A DNA stretch of 64,000 nt, taken from assembly GCA_022649665.1 (NCBI GenBank), contig JALCOL010000005.1:62001-126000 (forward strand). Direction: 5' to 3'. The notes beneath the pieces are model-generated. The model had not been told where the DNA came from. It worked only from the letters and a program-made list of their open reading frames with translations, and ran no database searches. Positions within the stretch are counted from its first letter, which is position 1, and the number at the start of each line of letters is the position of its first letter. The translations under genes were made by a program, and so were the position numbers. This document shows, one piece after another, positions 26,484 to 34,661 of this stretch. This DNA comes from Enterococcaceae bacterium. Its GTDB lineage: Bacteria; Bacillota; Bacilli; Lactobacillales; Enterococcaceae.

Positions 26484-27155
26484 ATGAGCGTGATTGTATT
26501 AGCAGGAACGATCGGGGCCGGCAAGTCCTCGTTGACGGAGATCATCTCCAATCATTTGGGCAGCAAAGCGTTTTACGAATCGGTGGATGACAATGAGGTG
26601 CTGCCGAAATTTTATGCCGATCCGGAAAAATATGCCTTTTTGCTGCAGATTTATTTTTTGAACAAACGATTTGCTTCTATTAAACAAGCGATGCAGGAAG
26701 ACGACAATGTCCTGGACCGCTCGATCTATGAAGATTCGCTGCTGTTCCATTTGAATGCCGACTTGGGGCGGGCGAGCGATGTCGAAGTCCGCGTCTATGA
26801 CAATCTGCTTCAAAATATGATGGAAGAGCTGCCGCTTGCGGCCAACAAGAAGCATCCGGATCTGCTGGTGCATATCAAAGTCTCGTTTGCGACGATGCTC
26901 GATCGTATCCAAAAGCGCGGCCGCGAATTCGAACAGATCGAGTATGACCCGACGCTGTATGATTATTATCAAGAGTTGAACAAACGCTACGACAAATGGT
27001 TCGAAGACTATCATGAAAGCCCAAAGATCCAAGTCGACGGCGATATCGATAATTTCGTCGAAGATCCTGCGGCCCGCCAGCGCGTGATCCGGATGATCGA
27101 CAACAAGCTGCTCGATATCCGCGGGCAGGAATTCCCGCAAAGCAAAGCCCAATAA
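26484..27155 (+). CDS. Deoxynucleoside kinase (deoxyadenosine/deoxyguanosine kinase family)
   Basis: Salvage kinase of 223 residues. The P-loop is LAGTIGAGKSSL near the N-terminus. The DRSIYEDSLLF motif near residue 75 carries the DRS element of the dNK family, and a FYESVDDNEVLPKFY substrate segment lies between. Lactobacillales carry paired dAK/dGK enzymes; only one is present here and I cannot tell its base preference. The ATG at 26484 follows GTTGGAGGGTA; an upstream in-frame start at 26376 lies in the promoter and is rejected. Confidence 0.88.
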   Translation: MSVIVLAGTIGAGKSSLTEIISNHLGSKAFYESVDDNEVLPKFYADPEKYAFLLQIYFLNKRFASIKQAMQEDDNVLDRSIYEDSLLFHLNADLGRASDVEVRVYDNLLQNMMEELPLAANKKHPDLLVHIKVSFATMLDRIQKRGREFEQIEYDPTLYDYYQELNKRYDKWFEDYHESPKIQVDGDIDNFVEDPAARQRVIRMIDNKLLDIRGQEFPQSKAQ

Positions 27156-27162
27156 AAAAACC

Positions 27163-27192
27163 TTGACAAGCTGGGCAAAGAACAGGTATAAT
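27163..27192 (+). promoter_or_regulatory. Promoter of infC-rpmI-rplT
   Basis: TTGACA at 27163-27168 and TATAAT at 27187-27192, both perfect, with an 18-base spacer. It lies just after the kinase stop codon. Confidence 0.8.
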
Positions 27193-27198
27193 GTACAG

Positions 27199-27330
27199 GT
27201 TGAGAAAATAAAGCAGAAGCACCCGCTTCTCGCCTTAGAGAATGTCTCTCTGGGCTGGATAGAAAATGTATAGGTGCAAAAGCCTATTTGAGCGGGTCTC
27301 TGTCAAATCAGAGATCCGCTTTTCGTATGT
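27199..27330 (+). promoter_or_regulatory. L20-type autoregulatory leader of infC-rpmI-rplT
   Basis: A structured leader of about 200 bases separates the promoter from infC, in the position of the Firmicutes L20 leader. It contains AAGCAGAAGCACCCGCTTCTC and ends in a terminator-like stem AGCGGGTCTCTG / CAGAGATCCGCT followed by TTTT at 27291-27326. In Bacillus, excess L20 binds this leader and promotes termination. The assignment rests on position, terminator and general resemblance. Confidence 0.75.
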
Positions 27331-27393
27331 CCGCGAAAATGCGGCACGGGAAGCTCGCCAATTTTCTCTCAATAATTTTGGAGGTGAATGACC

Positions 27394-27912
27394 ATAGCAA
27401 AAGATATGATGGTAAATGACGGCATTCGCGCACGAGAATTGCGTTTGATCGGCCAAGACGGCGAACAGCTCGGCGTTAAAAGCAAAGTAGAAGCTTTGAG
27501 AATCGCTGAAACTGCAAATCTTGATCTGGTACTCGTTGCTCCGGGAGCAAAACCACCCGTTGCGCGGATCATGGATTACGGCAAATACCGCTTCGAACAG
27601 CAGAAAAAAGCTCGCGAAGTGCGTAAAAAACAAAAAATCGTCAGCGTCAAAGAAGTTCGCTTGAGCCCATCGATCGACGTCAACGACTTCAATACGAAGC
27701 TGCGCAATGCAGAAAAGTTTTTGAACAAGGGAGACAAGGTGAAAGCCTCGATCCGTTTCAAAGGCCGCGCCATTACTCATAAAGAAATTGGTCAAAAAGT
27801 CTTGGATCGTCTTGCAACCGAACTGGCAGACATCGCCACGATCGAGCAACGGCCGAAAATGGACGGACGCAGCATGTTCTTAGTGCTGGCACCGAAAACT
27901 GAGAAGAAGTAA
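27394..27912 (+). CDS. infC: Translation initiation factor IF-3
   Basis: IF-3 of 172 residues with the N-domain [15 protein letters not shown] and [20 protein letters not shown], and the C-domain [19 protein letters not shown]. Two starts are possible. ATG at 27388 is only 3 bases after GGAGG. ATA at 27394 is 9 bases after it and gives [15 protein letters not shown], which aligns with the Bacillus IF-3 N-terminus that begins at an AUU codon. I therefore prefer ATA, since infC genes often use rare starts for autoregulation by IF-3. If ATG is used, the gene is 27388-27912. rpmI and rplT follow. Confidence 0.93.
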   Translation: MAKDMMVNDGIRARELRLIGQDGEQLGVKSKVEALRIAETANLDLVLVAPGAKPPVARIMDYGKYRFEQQKKAREVRKKQKIVSVKEVRLSPSIDVNDFNTKLRNAEKFLNKGDKVKASIRFKGRAITHKEIGQKVLDRLATELADIATIEQRPKMDGRSMFLVLAPKTEKK

Positions 27913-27955
27913 AAAGCTGCCCGTGCAGCCAAAGATTTTGAGGAGGAAATAAGTC

Positions 27956-28156
27956 ATGCCAAAACAAAAAACACACCGTGGTTCAGCAAAACGCTTCAAA
28001 CGGACCGGAGGCGGCGGATTGAAACGTTTCCGCGCGTTCACGAGTCACCGTTTCCATGGGAAGACGAAAAAACAAAGACGTCATCTGCGCAAACCAGCAA
28101 TGGTCTCTCATTCTGATATGAAGCGCATCAGCCAACAATTATCTCAATGGCGTTAA
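27956..28156 (+). CDS. rpmI: 50S ribosomal protein L35
   Basis: A 66-residue, very basic ribosomal protein with the L35 pattern [18 protein letters not shown] and the C-terminal [27 protein letters not shown] ribosome binding site precedes the ATG. It is the middle gene of the conserved infC-rpmI-rplT operon. Confidence 0.97.
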   Translation: MPKQKTHRGSAKRFKRTGGGGLKRFRAFTSHRFHGKTKKQRRHLRKPAMVSHSDMKRISQQLSQWR

Positions 28157-28219
28157 TTTTTCCCGCAGTGGAAAGCAAGTACCAGCAAATTCAAGGATTG
28201 ATTTAGGAGGAATTTTATC

Positions 28220-28579
28220 ATGGCACGTGTAAAAGGTGGAGTCGTGAGCCGTAAACGTCGCAAGAAAGTCTTGAAACTCGCGAAAGGGTATTACGGTTCT
28301 AAACATACATTATTCAAAACAGCAAAAGAACAAGTAATGAATTCGTACAACTATGCATATCGGGATCGTCGGCAAAAGAAACGCGACTTCCGCAAATTGT
28401 GGATCGCGCGGATCAACGCCGCTGCTCGGATGAATGGTTTGAGCTACAGCAAACTGATGCACGGTTTGAAATTGGCAGAGATCGAAATCAACCGCAAAAT
28501 GTTGGCTGATCTGGCGATCGCTGACGAAAAAGCCTTCACAGCACTCGCTGAACAAGCGAAAACGGCTTTGGCTAAATAA
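28220..28579 (+). CDS. rplT: 50S ribosomal protein L20
   Basis: A 119-residue L20 with the basic N-terminus [19 protein letters not shown], the [16 protein letters not shown] helix and the globular [13 protein letters not shown] segment. It is needed for 50S assembly and in Firmicutes also represses its own operon through the leader. TTTAGGAGGAATTTTATC precedes the ATG. A strong terminator follows. Confidence 0.97.
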   Translation: MARVKGGVVSRKRRKKVLKLAKGYYGSKHTLFKTAKEQVMNSYNYAYRDRRQKKRDFRKLWIARINAAARMNGLSYSKLMHGLKLAEIEINRKMLADLAIADEKAFTALAEQAKTALAK

Positions 28580-28590
28580 GATTTGACCAA

Positions 28591-28643
28591 GAACAGTCCT
28601 TTTGAACTTTCGATAGTTCAAAAGGACTGTTCTATTTTTTTTG
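28591..28643 (+). terminator. Terminator after rplT
   Basis: Perfect 18-bp stem GAACAGTCCTTTTGAACT / AGTTCAAAAGGACTGTTC, followed by a T-rich tract. Confidence 0.95.
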
Positions 28644-29074
28644 GCATTTATCTAATGGGGCAGAAAACGGCTTTCGCGCGCGATACTTTTTTCTGTTTCA
28701 GCGATGATAGCTTGGAAAATTTAGCCGCGATCAAAGAAAAACTTTTATTCAAAAAAACAGCAGCACTGCGTGAAGATAGCTGCGGAACATTTGTCAGACG
28801 ATTTGAATAACACTATTTTAGTAAAAAAATCCAATGAGATTTTTTCGAGTGATGATCGATCGCGTTTAGAGAACGATTTATCGCGAGCTTTTCTATTTAT
28901 TAAGAAAAGATTAAGAGGTTATTTTTGTTTTAAATAATTATTATGGAATGCCCATGTATAGGGTTTAATATCTTAATACATATTTTGACATTATTATTTA
29001 ATCCGCGGTATTATGGCAATGAACAGCTTAACTGAAGCTTAATTTTTTAACGATTGCGGAAGGGAGGATTTACA
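28644..29074. other. AT-rich intergenic region before the pilus island
   Basis: About 430 bases with a fall in GC from the ribosomal-protein genes. No convincing gene: an open frame from 28583 to 28810 overlaps the rplT terminator and has no ribosome binding site. The region holds the pilus promoter at 28985-29014 and AT-rich tracts that could bind a regulator. Confidence 0.6.
28985..29014 (+). promoter_or_regulatory. Promoter of the pilus operon
   Basis: Perfect -35 TTGACA at 28985-28990 and TATTAT at 29009-29014, spacer 18 bases. About 60 bases separate the -10 box from the first start codon. Confidence 0.65.
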
Positions 29075-31429
29075 TTGGAGAAGATAAAAAAAGTATTTAT
29101 AGTGCTCTTTGTGTTCGTATTGATGCTGGCGAATCTTCCCGCGCTTGTTTCTGCGCTGGAAGAGACGCAAGACATCAGCGATGCGCTCAGCGCGGAAGCG
29201 GAACTGCAAACGCAGAAAGACGGCAATTGGACGGCACTGAAAGATCAAGCGCAGGTAGAGCCGGAAGCTGCCTTGAAACTGAAAATCGATTATACGATCC
29301 CGGCCGAGCAATTAAAAAAGGCGCTGGATCAAGCCAGCCAGCTCGAGGCAACGATCGCACTTCCCGGCGGAGCCGATTTTGTCACGAAGCAAACGGCTAA
29401 TCACGGAAATGTAACCGCTTCAGATAAAAAAGCCGTGATCGGCACTTACAAAGTCGCGACAGAAAGCAGCGGTGCGCAAGTTCTCAAGCTTGCGCTGCAA
29501 GGCGAAGCGCTCCAAAAAGCGGCGATCAAAGAGTTGAGTGCTTCGATCACGCTCAACGCGACCTTGAAGGATCCGCAAGAAAAACAAACGCTCAAGTTTG
29601 CCTCGAAAAAAATGTTGTTCACTAATACGAAACGCCCGGATATCGAATTGAAGGTCCTGAGTGCCAAAGAAAAAACAGACGAAGTCCGTGATCCGGTAAT
29701 TCTTGGTGATCAGGACGAAACAGATCCAAATACGCAAAAGGCTGCTGACAGCCGTATCGATGAAAATATTGCAAAAGGAACGGTCTTGATCCAGATCAAA
29801 ACACTGGGTGATTCTATCAAGGATGCCAGTGCCGTCAATGGGATCAATGTGAATATTACTGGAGACGACGGGATCATGAAAACGGCAGCGACAAAAGACT
29901 TCACGAACGCAGCCGGACAAGTCATTCAGGGAGTCGCGGAGTTTCAAGATCTTCCCAGCGGCAAGTATACGATTTTGGGAGAAACCGGCACAGCAGACGA
30001 TCTTTATATCGGGGATGCCGCGCAGAATACGTACCGCAAAGCGGCCGGGGAGGAGCTTACATGGACGATCGACCGCGAGCGGGATGCGGGCGGATTTTCT
30101 TTCGTATTGTTCAAGCCCTTTGACTCTGTATCCGTCGAAAAAACCGATCCAAATCAGCTGCAAAACATAGATGTCCAACTAATGGGTCACTATCAGGACG
30201 GGCCAGCCGCGGGAACGGCGATCGGCGAAAAACAGACGATTGAAGATAAGTATACGTGGAGCGCACTCCCGGCAACAGTTCCTGAAGCTGAGGCGGAAAA
30301 CGGCGATTTGACCAGTTATTCCGTCAAAGAAGATCCTATAGATGGCTATACAACTTCTATCGCAGATCCGGTCATCACGCCGACCTATGAGCATGATGAA
30401 AGCGGCAAAGCTACAGATCAGGTGATTTCTAATCACTATCAGTACACGATCACCAATGAAGCAAGTCAGGAAACCACTTCGGTCAGCCTCGTCATCAAGT
30501 GGGAAGACAATAATGACATGGACAAATACCGACCGAACTCTACTACCGTCCAGCTACTCGCTGACGGCGAGATCGCCAAAGACAAGGAGGGCAAGCCGAT
30601 ATCTGCTGTAACGATAGGTTCTCGTCGGTATACATTTACGGAGCTGCCGAAGTACCAAGAAGATGGAAAAACGGAAATCAAGTATAGTGCCAAAGCAAAC
30701 AAAATGATCAATCGTGCTTCAGAATCTGGAGATATTTCTGAAGATGGAGTCATCACGATCACGAATTGGATCAGCCCCGATTCGATCTATATCTACGGAT
30801 ATGTGTATTGGGAAAATAGCAGCGAGTCGGTGATCCCCAACGATATCACGATCGGCCTTTATGCAAATGGAGAACAGGTTAAACAAAGAAAGGTGTTTAA
30901 AGATAAAGATCCATTTTGGCTGGCAAAGTGGTTTTATAATTTTGATTTTCCTGCCCCTTATTATGATGCTCCAAAATATGATGCAGCGGGGAAAGAAATC
31001 GAATATCAGGTGAAGAAAATTGGCGGGGAGGGTTTTGTCACAAAGTATACACGGTCATTATATTATACTTATAATCACTATGAACGCGACTTTACTGATT
31101 GTAAGATCCGATTTTATGATGGGGAGGGGAAAGTAGCAGCGGATATTCCGATGAGACTTACTCCAGATGGAACATGGGATGCCTACTTAGAAATCGGCGA
31201 GGACATAGATTATCGGGGATACACGGCGAGATTGATCGACAAAGATGGCATTGTACGGGATTATGTACCGATAGATTTAAACATCAATATTATCAACACC
31301 TACAAAATGCCGCTGCCGATGACTGGTGGGAGCGGGAGTCGCGAAATCGCTTTGATCGGACTGGGCGCGTTGAGTGTGGGTCTTTTATCTATCTACTGGC
31401 GAAAACGCAATCAAAAGGGGGCGGCGTAA
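29075..31429 (+). CDS. LPXTG-anchored adhesin / tip pilin candidate with Cna_B domains
   Basis: Secreted wall protein of 784 residues. It begins with a signal peptide (KVFIVLFVFVLMLANLPALVSA). Beta-rich domains follow, among them a Cna_B-type domain around residues 470-560 (SLVIKWEDNNDMDKYRPNST) and a divergent one after it. The sorting signal LPMTG at 747 is followed by a hydrophobic segment and the basic tail RKRNQKGAA. It is the first and largest gene before two pilins and a sortase C, which in other Lactobacillales is the position of the tip adhesin. I see no von Willebrand A domain. The start is TTG at 29075, placed by AAGGGAGGATTTACA. The ligand is unknown. Confidence 0.85.
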   Translation: MEKIKKVFIVLFVFVLMLANLPALVSALEETQDISDALSAEAELQTQKDGNWTALKDQAQVEPEAALKLKIDYTIPAEQLKKALDQASQLEATIALPGGADFVTKQTANHGNVTASDKKAVIGTYKVATESSGAQVLKLALQGEALQKAAIKELSASITLNATLKDPQEKQTLKFASKKMLFTNTKRPDIELKVLSAKEKTDEVRDPVILGDQDETDPNTQKAADSRIDENIAKGTVLIQIKTLGDSIKDASAVNGINVNITGDDGIMKTAATKDFTNAAGQVIQGVAEFQDLPSGKYTILGETGTADDLYIGDAAQNTYRKAAGEELTWTIDRERDAGGFSFVLFKPFDSVSVEKTDPNQLQNIDVQLMGHYQDGPAAGTAIGEKQTIEDKYTWSALPATVPEAEAENGDLTSYSVKEDPIDGYTTSIADPVITPTYEHDESGKATDQVISNHYQYTITNEASQETTSVSLVIKWEDNNDMDKYRPNSTTVQLLADGEIAKDKEGKPISAVTIGSRRYTFTELPKYQEDGKTEIKYSAKANKMINRASESGDISEDGVITITNWISPDSIYIYGYVYWENSSESVIPNDITIGLYANGEQVKQRKVFKDKDPFWLAKWFYNFDFPAPYYDAPKYDAAGKEIEYQVKKIGGEGFVTKYTRSLYYTYNHYERDFTDCKIRFYDGEGKVAADIPMRLTPDGTWDAYLEIGEDIDYRGYTARLIDKDGIVRDYVPIDLNINIINTYKMPLPMTGGSGSREIALIGLGALSVGLLSIYWRKRNQKGAA

Positions 31430-31430
31430 G

Positions 31431-32519
31431 ATGCGAAGACGTAAATTTCTGATTACGCTGCTTGGAGTGCTCCTCATAGTCCCGCTGTTTCTCGGACTTA
31501 TGCAAACCGCGCAAGCCGCTGAGAGCGACAACGTGACGATCGAACTTCATAAGCTGGCATTTACCGATGACGAAGATCACGTGATCAAAAATACCGGTGA
31601 GCAGCTGAACGATCTTCAAGGCGGCACGCCGCTCAGCGGGATCACTTTTAGCGTTTATGATGTCACGGAGGCCTTTTATAAAGAATATGCGGCTGGTGAA
31701 ACAGCCGAAACGATCCAATCCAATATTTCTGAAAATGCCAAAATATATGAAACAGCTGAAGCACTAAAAGGGACGGTTGCCACGAGTGACACTGGAGTCG
31801 CCAGCTTCTCGCTTCCTAAAAAAAGCGGGAGCCGCGATGCGGTTTATCTTTTCGTGGAGGAACAACCAGCGGATACCGCAACGGCTCATATCGAAGCGGG
31901 CGATCCGTTTGTGATCGCGCTGCCGATTTATGTTAATAATGCGGAACTCAGCACGATCATGGTTTATCCGAAAAATAAAATCAAGCAAGTTGCGCCGGCA
32001 GTCGATGGGAAACGTTTCGTGAAAATCGACAAAGACAATGAAAAACAAACGCTTGCCGGTGCACAATTCATTTTCATAAATGATGCAGGAGAATATCTCG
32101 TCAAGGCGGCGGATGAAGACTACGGCTGGGACAACGATCCCGACCCAAGCAGTTTAGTGATCAAAACGTCGGACAAAAACGGTGCGTTCAGCATTGAAAA
32201 TTTAGCATACGGGAAATATTCGGCGAAAGAGATCAAAGCGCCAGACGGATATGTGCAGAGTGACCAGCTGATTCCGTTTACGGTCGAAGAAGGATCTGGC
32301 AGTGCGACCGCTCCGGTGGTAAAAGTCAAAAATGTGAAAAAGACGACCCCATCGACGACCCCGTCAACGACGCCTCACGGATCAACGACTCCGGGCGGCA
32401 AAAACTTGCCGAAGACCGGTGAAGTCCGGACAAGCACTTTGTCATTGATCGGACTCTTGATCGTTGCGGCAGCAGTTTTGATCTATTTCTGGCGTAAAAG
32501 AGCGCTTGATAAAAAATAA
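31431..32519 (+). CDS. LPXTG pilin subunit (minor/basal pilin candidate)
   Basis: Pilin-type protein of 362 residues with signal peptide (ITLLGVLLIVPLFLGLMQTAQAA). The N-terminal domain contains the pilin motif MVYPKN, with Lys181 as a possible sortase linkage residue. A Cna_B/SpaA-type domain with KRFVKIDKDNEKQTLAGAQF follows, and its E-box-like YSAKEIKAPDGY. A Thr/Ser/Pro-rich stalk (residues about 303-322) leads to LPKTG at 326. Its N-terminal domain resembles that of the next gene, so both may derive from one shaft pilin. The ATG at 31431 is one base after the previous stop. A hairpin follows the gene. Confidence 0.85.
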   Translation: MRRRKFLITLLGVLLIVPLFLGLMQTAQAAESDNVTIELHKLAFTDDEDHVIKNTGEQLNDLQGGTPLSGITFSVYDVTEAFYKEYAAGETAETIQSNISENAKIYETAEALKGTVATSDTGVASFSLPKKSGSRDAVYLFVEEQPADTATAHIEAGDPFVIALPIYVNNAELSTIMVYPKNKIKQVAPAVDGKRFVKIDKDNEKQTLAGAQFIFINDAGEYLVKAADEDYGWDNDPDPSSLVIKTSDKNGAFSIENLAYGKYSAKEIKAPDGYVQSDQLIPFTVEEGSGSATAPVVKVKNVKKTTPSTTPSTTPHGSTTPGGKNLPKTGEVRTSTLSLIGLLIVAAAVLIYFWRKRALDKK

Positions 32520-32524
32520 TTAAC

Positions 32525-32560
32525 CAGCTGCGGTGCTTTCATCGCGCTGCAGCTTTTTAA
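32525..32560 (+). terminator. Weak terminator-like hairpin between the two pilin genes
   Basis: CCAGCTGCGGTG / CGCGCTGCAGCT stem with mismatches, followed by TTTTT. It may reduce or process readthrough between minor and major pilin genes. Confidence 0.5.
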
Positions 32561-32589
32561 AAAAAATAAAAAGATAGGGAGAGAAAACG

Positions 32590-34548
32590 ATGAAATCAAA
32601 GAGGAGAAACAGGCTATGGGCAATTATCGGTACGCTTGTAATGGTACTGCCGCTGTTCACGACACTTGGAAATGCGAAAGAGGTATTCGCCGCAGATCCA
32701 CCTGCAGAGCAAAATGTAATCATTAATAAGAAACAATTTGATACAATTCCTGCTAACAAAGATAATACCGGCGATGAGATGAATGATTTTGGCGGAACAG
32801 CTTTGGGCGGTGCAGTGTTCACGGCGTATGATGTTACTACGGCTTACTGGACAGCTTACAAGGCCAGCACAGCAACCACGGATGCTGGTAAACAAACAGA
32901 TGCGATCGCGGCAATTGTTGACGGAAATAAAATTAAAATAGACGTGTCTGGTGCAAAAAGCTTTGTATTTGGTGCCACTGATGCAACCAATGGACAAGCA
33001 GCCTTGAAGCTTCCAACTACGTCAGGTGACGGTACTGATAAGCAAAATGCGGTCTATGTTTTTAAAGAAACGACTTCCCCAGCAGGCGTCAACCAATCAA
33101 AATCGATTCCATTTGTTTTAGGCTTGCCATCTGTAGAAGATAACGGTACTTACCGGACAGACGTGTATGTTTATCCGAAAAATGAAGTAAAAACAAATAA
33201 TCTGCAATTTACGAAATATGGCGTTGATGAAAATGGAAATATTGATAAGGGACTAACTGGCGCAAAATTTGTCTTGAAACAAAAAGGCGGTAACTATTTT
33301 AATACAACGACCAATCAATTTAGTGAAACTGCTATTGCCGGTGCAACTGAATTTACCTCAGCTGCAGACGGAAAAGTTGCGGTTCCTGGATTAACTTTAG
33401 CTGAAGGCGATTATGAATTTTATGAAGTAGATTCAGACATTGCTAAAGCCACTACACCTTCACCTAGTGCTGATGTCTATCACTACAAAACTAATCCTGT
33501 AGTGACCGCACATGTCGATGCGAACATGGCGATTACTTACACGTACTATGACAAAAATCAAAAACAGCAAACTACCGGAGATCCAGCGGCATATAACTAC
33601 AAGGTTCCCGCTCCGAAGAAGACAACTCCTGACCACGATCTTGATAAGAACAAAACCTATACGTATACGATCACTCAGCAGATCCCATTGGATGTTGCGA
33701 ACTATACTACTTTCAGCTTGATCGATACCTATAATAAAAATTTGGGATTGGCCGAAACAAATGAAGTTGATAATATTAAAGTAACCATTGATGGTAAAAC
33801 AATTGGAACAGGTACTGATGATATCAAAGATGTTGCAGTTACAAAGACATCTGACGAAGCGAACCACCAATTTACTCTCAAATTTACTCCATCAGAGCTA
33901 GCGAATTATGCTGGACAAACAATTAGTTTCACTGTTGATATGAAAATTACAAATGATGCAGATCTAGATGCTAATTTGGATAATACGATTAATTTTGATA
34001 ACAATTTCTATCCAAAACACGACACTGTAAATGTAAAAACTTATGGTAAGATTTTTGAAAAATATGATGCAGCTACTGGAAATCCTTTAAAGGGCGCAGA
34101 GTTTGTCATCAAAAACGGAAACAAATATCTTAAAGCTGTAAATGCGGATGGGTCAGTAATTCCCGAGAATACAACAGTCAGTGCTGGCTGGGTTGGAACT
34201 TGGGTTGATGACTCAAAAGACGCAACTACTTTTATCTCCGATGAAAATGGTAGTTTTAAAGTCAATGGTCTGCAAAGAACTGATGCAGATAATACAGACC
34301 CTATTAACTATGAATTAGTTGAAACGAAAGCGGTCGATGGCTACAGATTGCCTGCTGACTCATTTAAATTCATTGCAGATGGAAAAACTGATGTAGTTCA
34401 AGCTGATGGGAAGATTGCCAATAAAATAAAAGGCGTCCTTCCTTCCACAGGTGGTATCGGGATCGTGGCGTTCATCGCGATCGGGGCAGCTCTCATTGCT
34501 GGCGGAGTATACTACTTCAAGAAACGCCGTCACAATTTTGAAGCATAA
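32590..34548 (+). CDS. Major (shaft) pilin, LPXTG-anchored
   Basis: Likely pilus backbone of 652 residues. It has a signal peptide ending near EVFAA-DPP. The canonical pilin motif DVYVYPKN has Lys197 as the probable sortase attachment lysine. Isopeptide-forming domains follow, with LQFTKYGVDENG and a C-terminal Cna_B domain carrying the E-box YELVETKAVDGY. The sorting signal is LPSTG at 617. Base composition is unlike the neighbours: the line from 33721 to 33780 is 17 of 60 G+C, against about 50% or more in most of the window. A strong ribosome binding site (AGATAGGGAGAGAAAACG) precedes the ATG. A recent or mosaic origin is likely. Confidence 0.9.
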   Translation: MKSKRRNRLWAIIGTLVMVLPLFTTLGNAKEVFAADPPAEQNVIINKKQFDTIPANKDNTGDEMNDFGGTALGGAVFTAYDVTTAYWTAYKASTATTDAGKQTDAIAAIVDGNKIKIDVSGAKSFVFGATDATNGQAALKLPTTSGDGTDKQNAVYVFKETTSPAGVNQSKSIPFVLGLPSVEDNGTYRTDVYVYPKNEVKTNNLQFTKYGVDENGNIDKGLTGAKFVLKQKGGNYFNTTTNQFSETAIAGATEFTSAADGKVAVPGLTLAEGDYEFYEVDSDIAKATTPSPSADVYHYKTNPVVTAHVDANMAITYTYYDKNQKQQTTGDPAAYNYKVPAPKKTTPDHDLDKNKTYTYTITQQIPLDVANYTTFSLIDTYNKNLGLAETNEVDNIKVTIDGKTIGTGTDDIKDVAVTKTSDEANHQFTLKFTPSELANYAGQTISFTVDMKITNDADLDANLDNTINFDNNFYPKHDTVNVKTYGKIFEKYDAATGNPLKGAEFVIKNGNKYLKAVNADGSVIPENTTVSAGWVGTWVDDSKDATTFISDENGSFKVNGLQRTDADNTDPINYELVETKAVDGYRLPADSFKFIADGKTDVVQADGKIANKIKGVLPSTGGIGIVAFIAIGAALIAGGVYYFKKRRHNFEA

Positions 34549-34563
34549 GGGTTGAATCAGATT

Positions 34564-34601
34564 TAAGCAAAGGGGGAGCTTCTCTCCCTTTGTTTTTTTT
34601 A
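34564..34601 (+). terminator. Terminator after the major pilin gene
   Basis: AAGCAAAGGGGGAG / CTCTCCCTTTG stem followed by eight T. Confidence 0.88.
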
Positions 34602-34661
34602 CATAGTTCGCGGTATACTTATTTCAAATAAAGAGACGTGTTTGTCTGAGGAGCTTGAAAG

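Noticed and set aside
28583-28810. Open frame of 75 codons after rplT
   Set aside because: It begins inside the rplT terminator hairpin and has no ribosome binding site.
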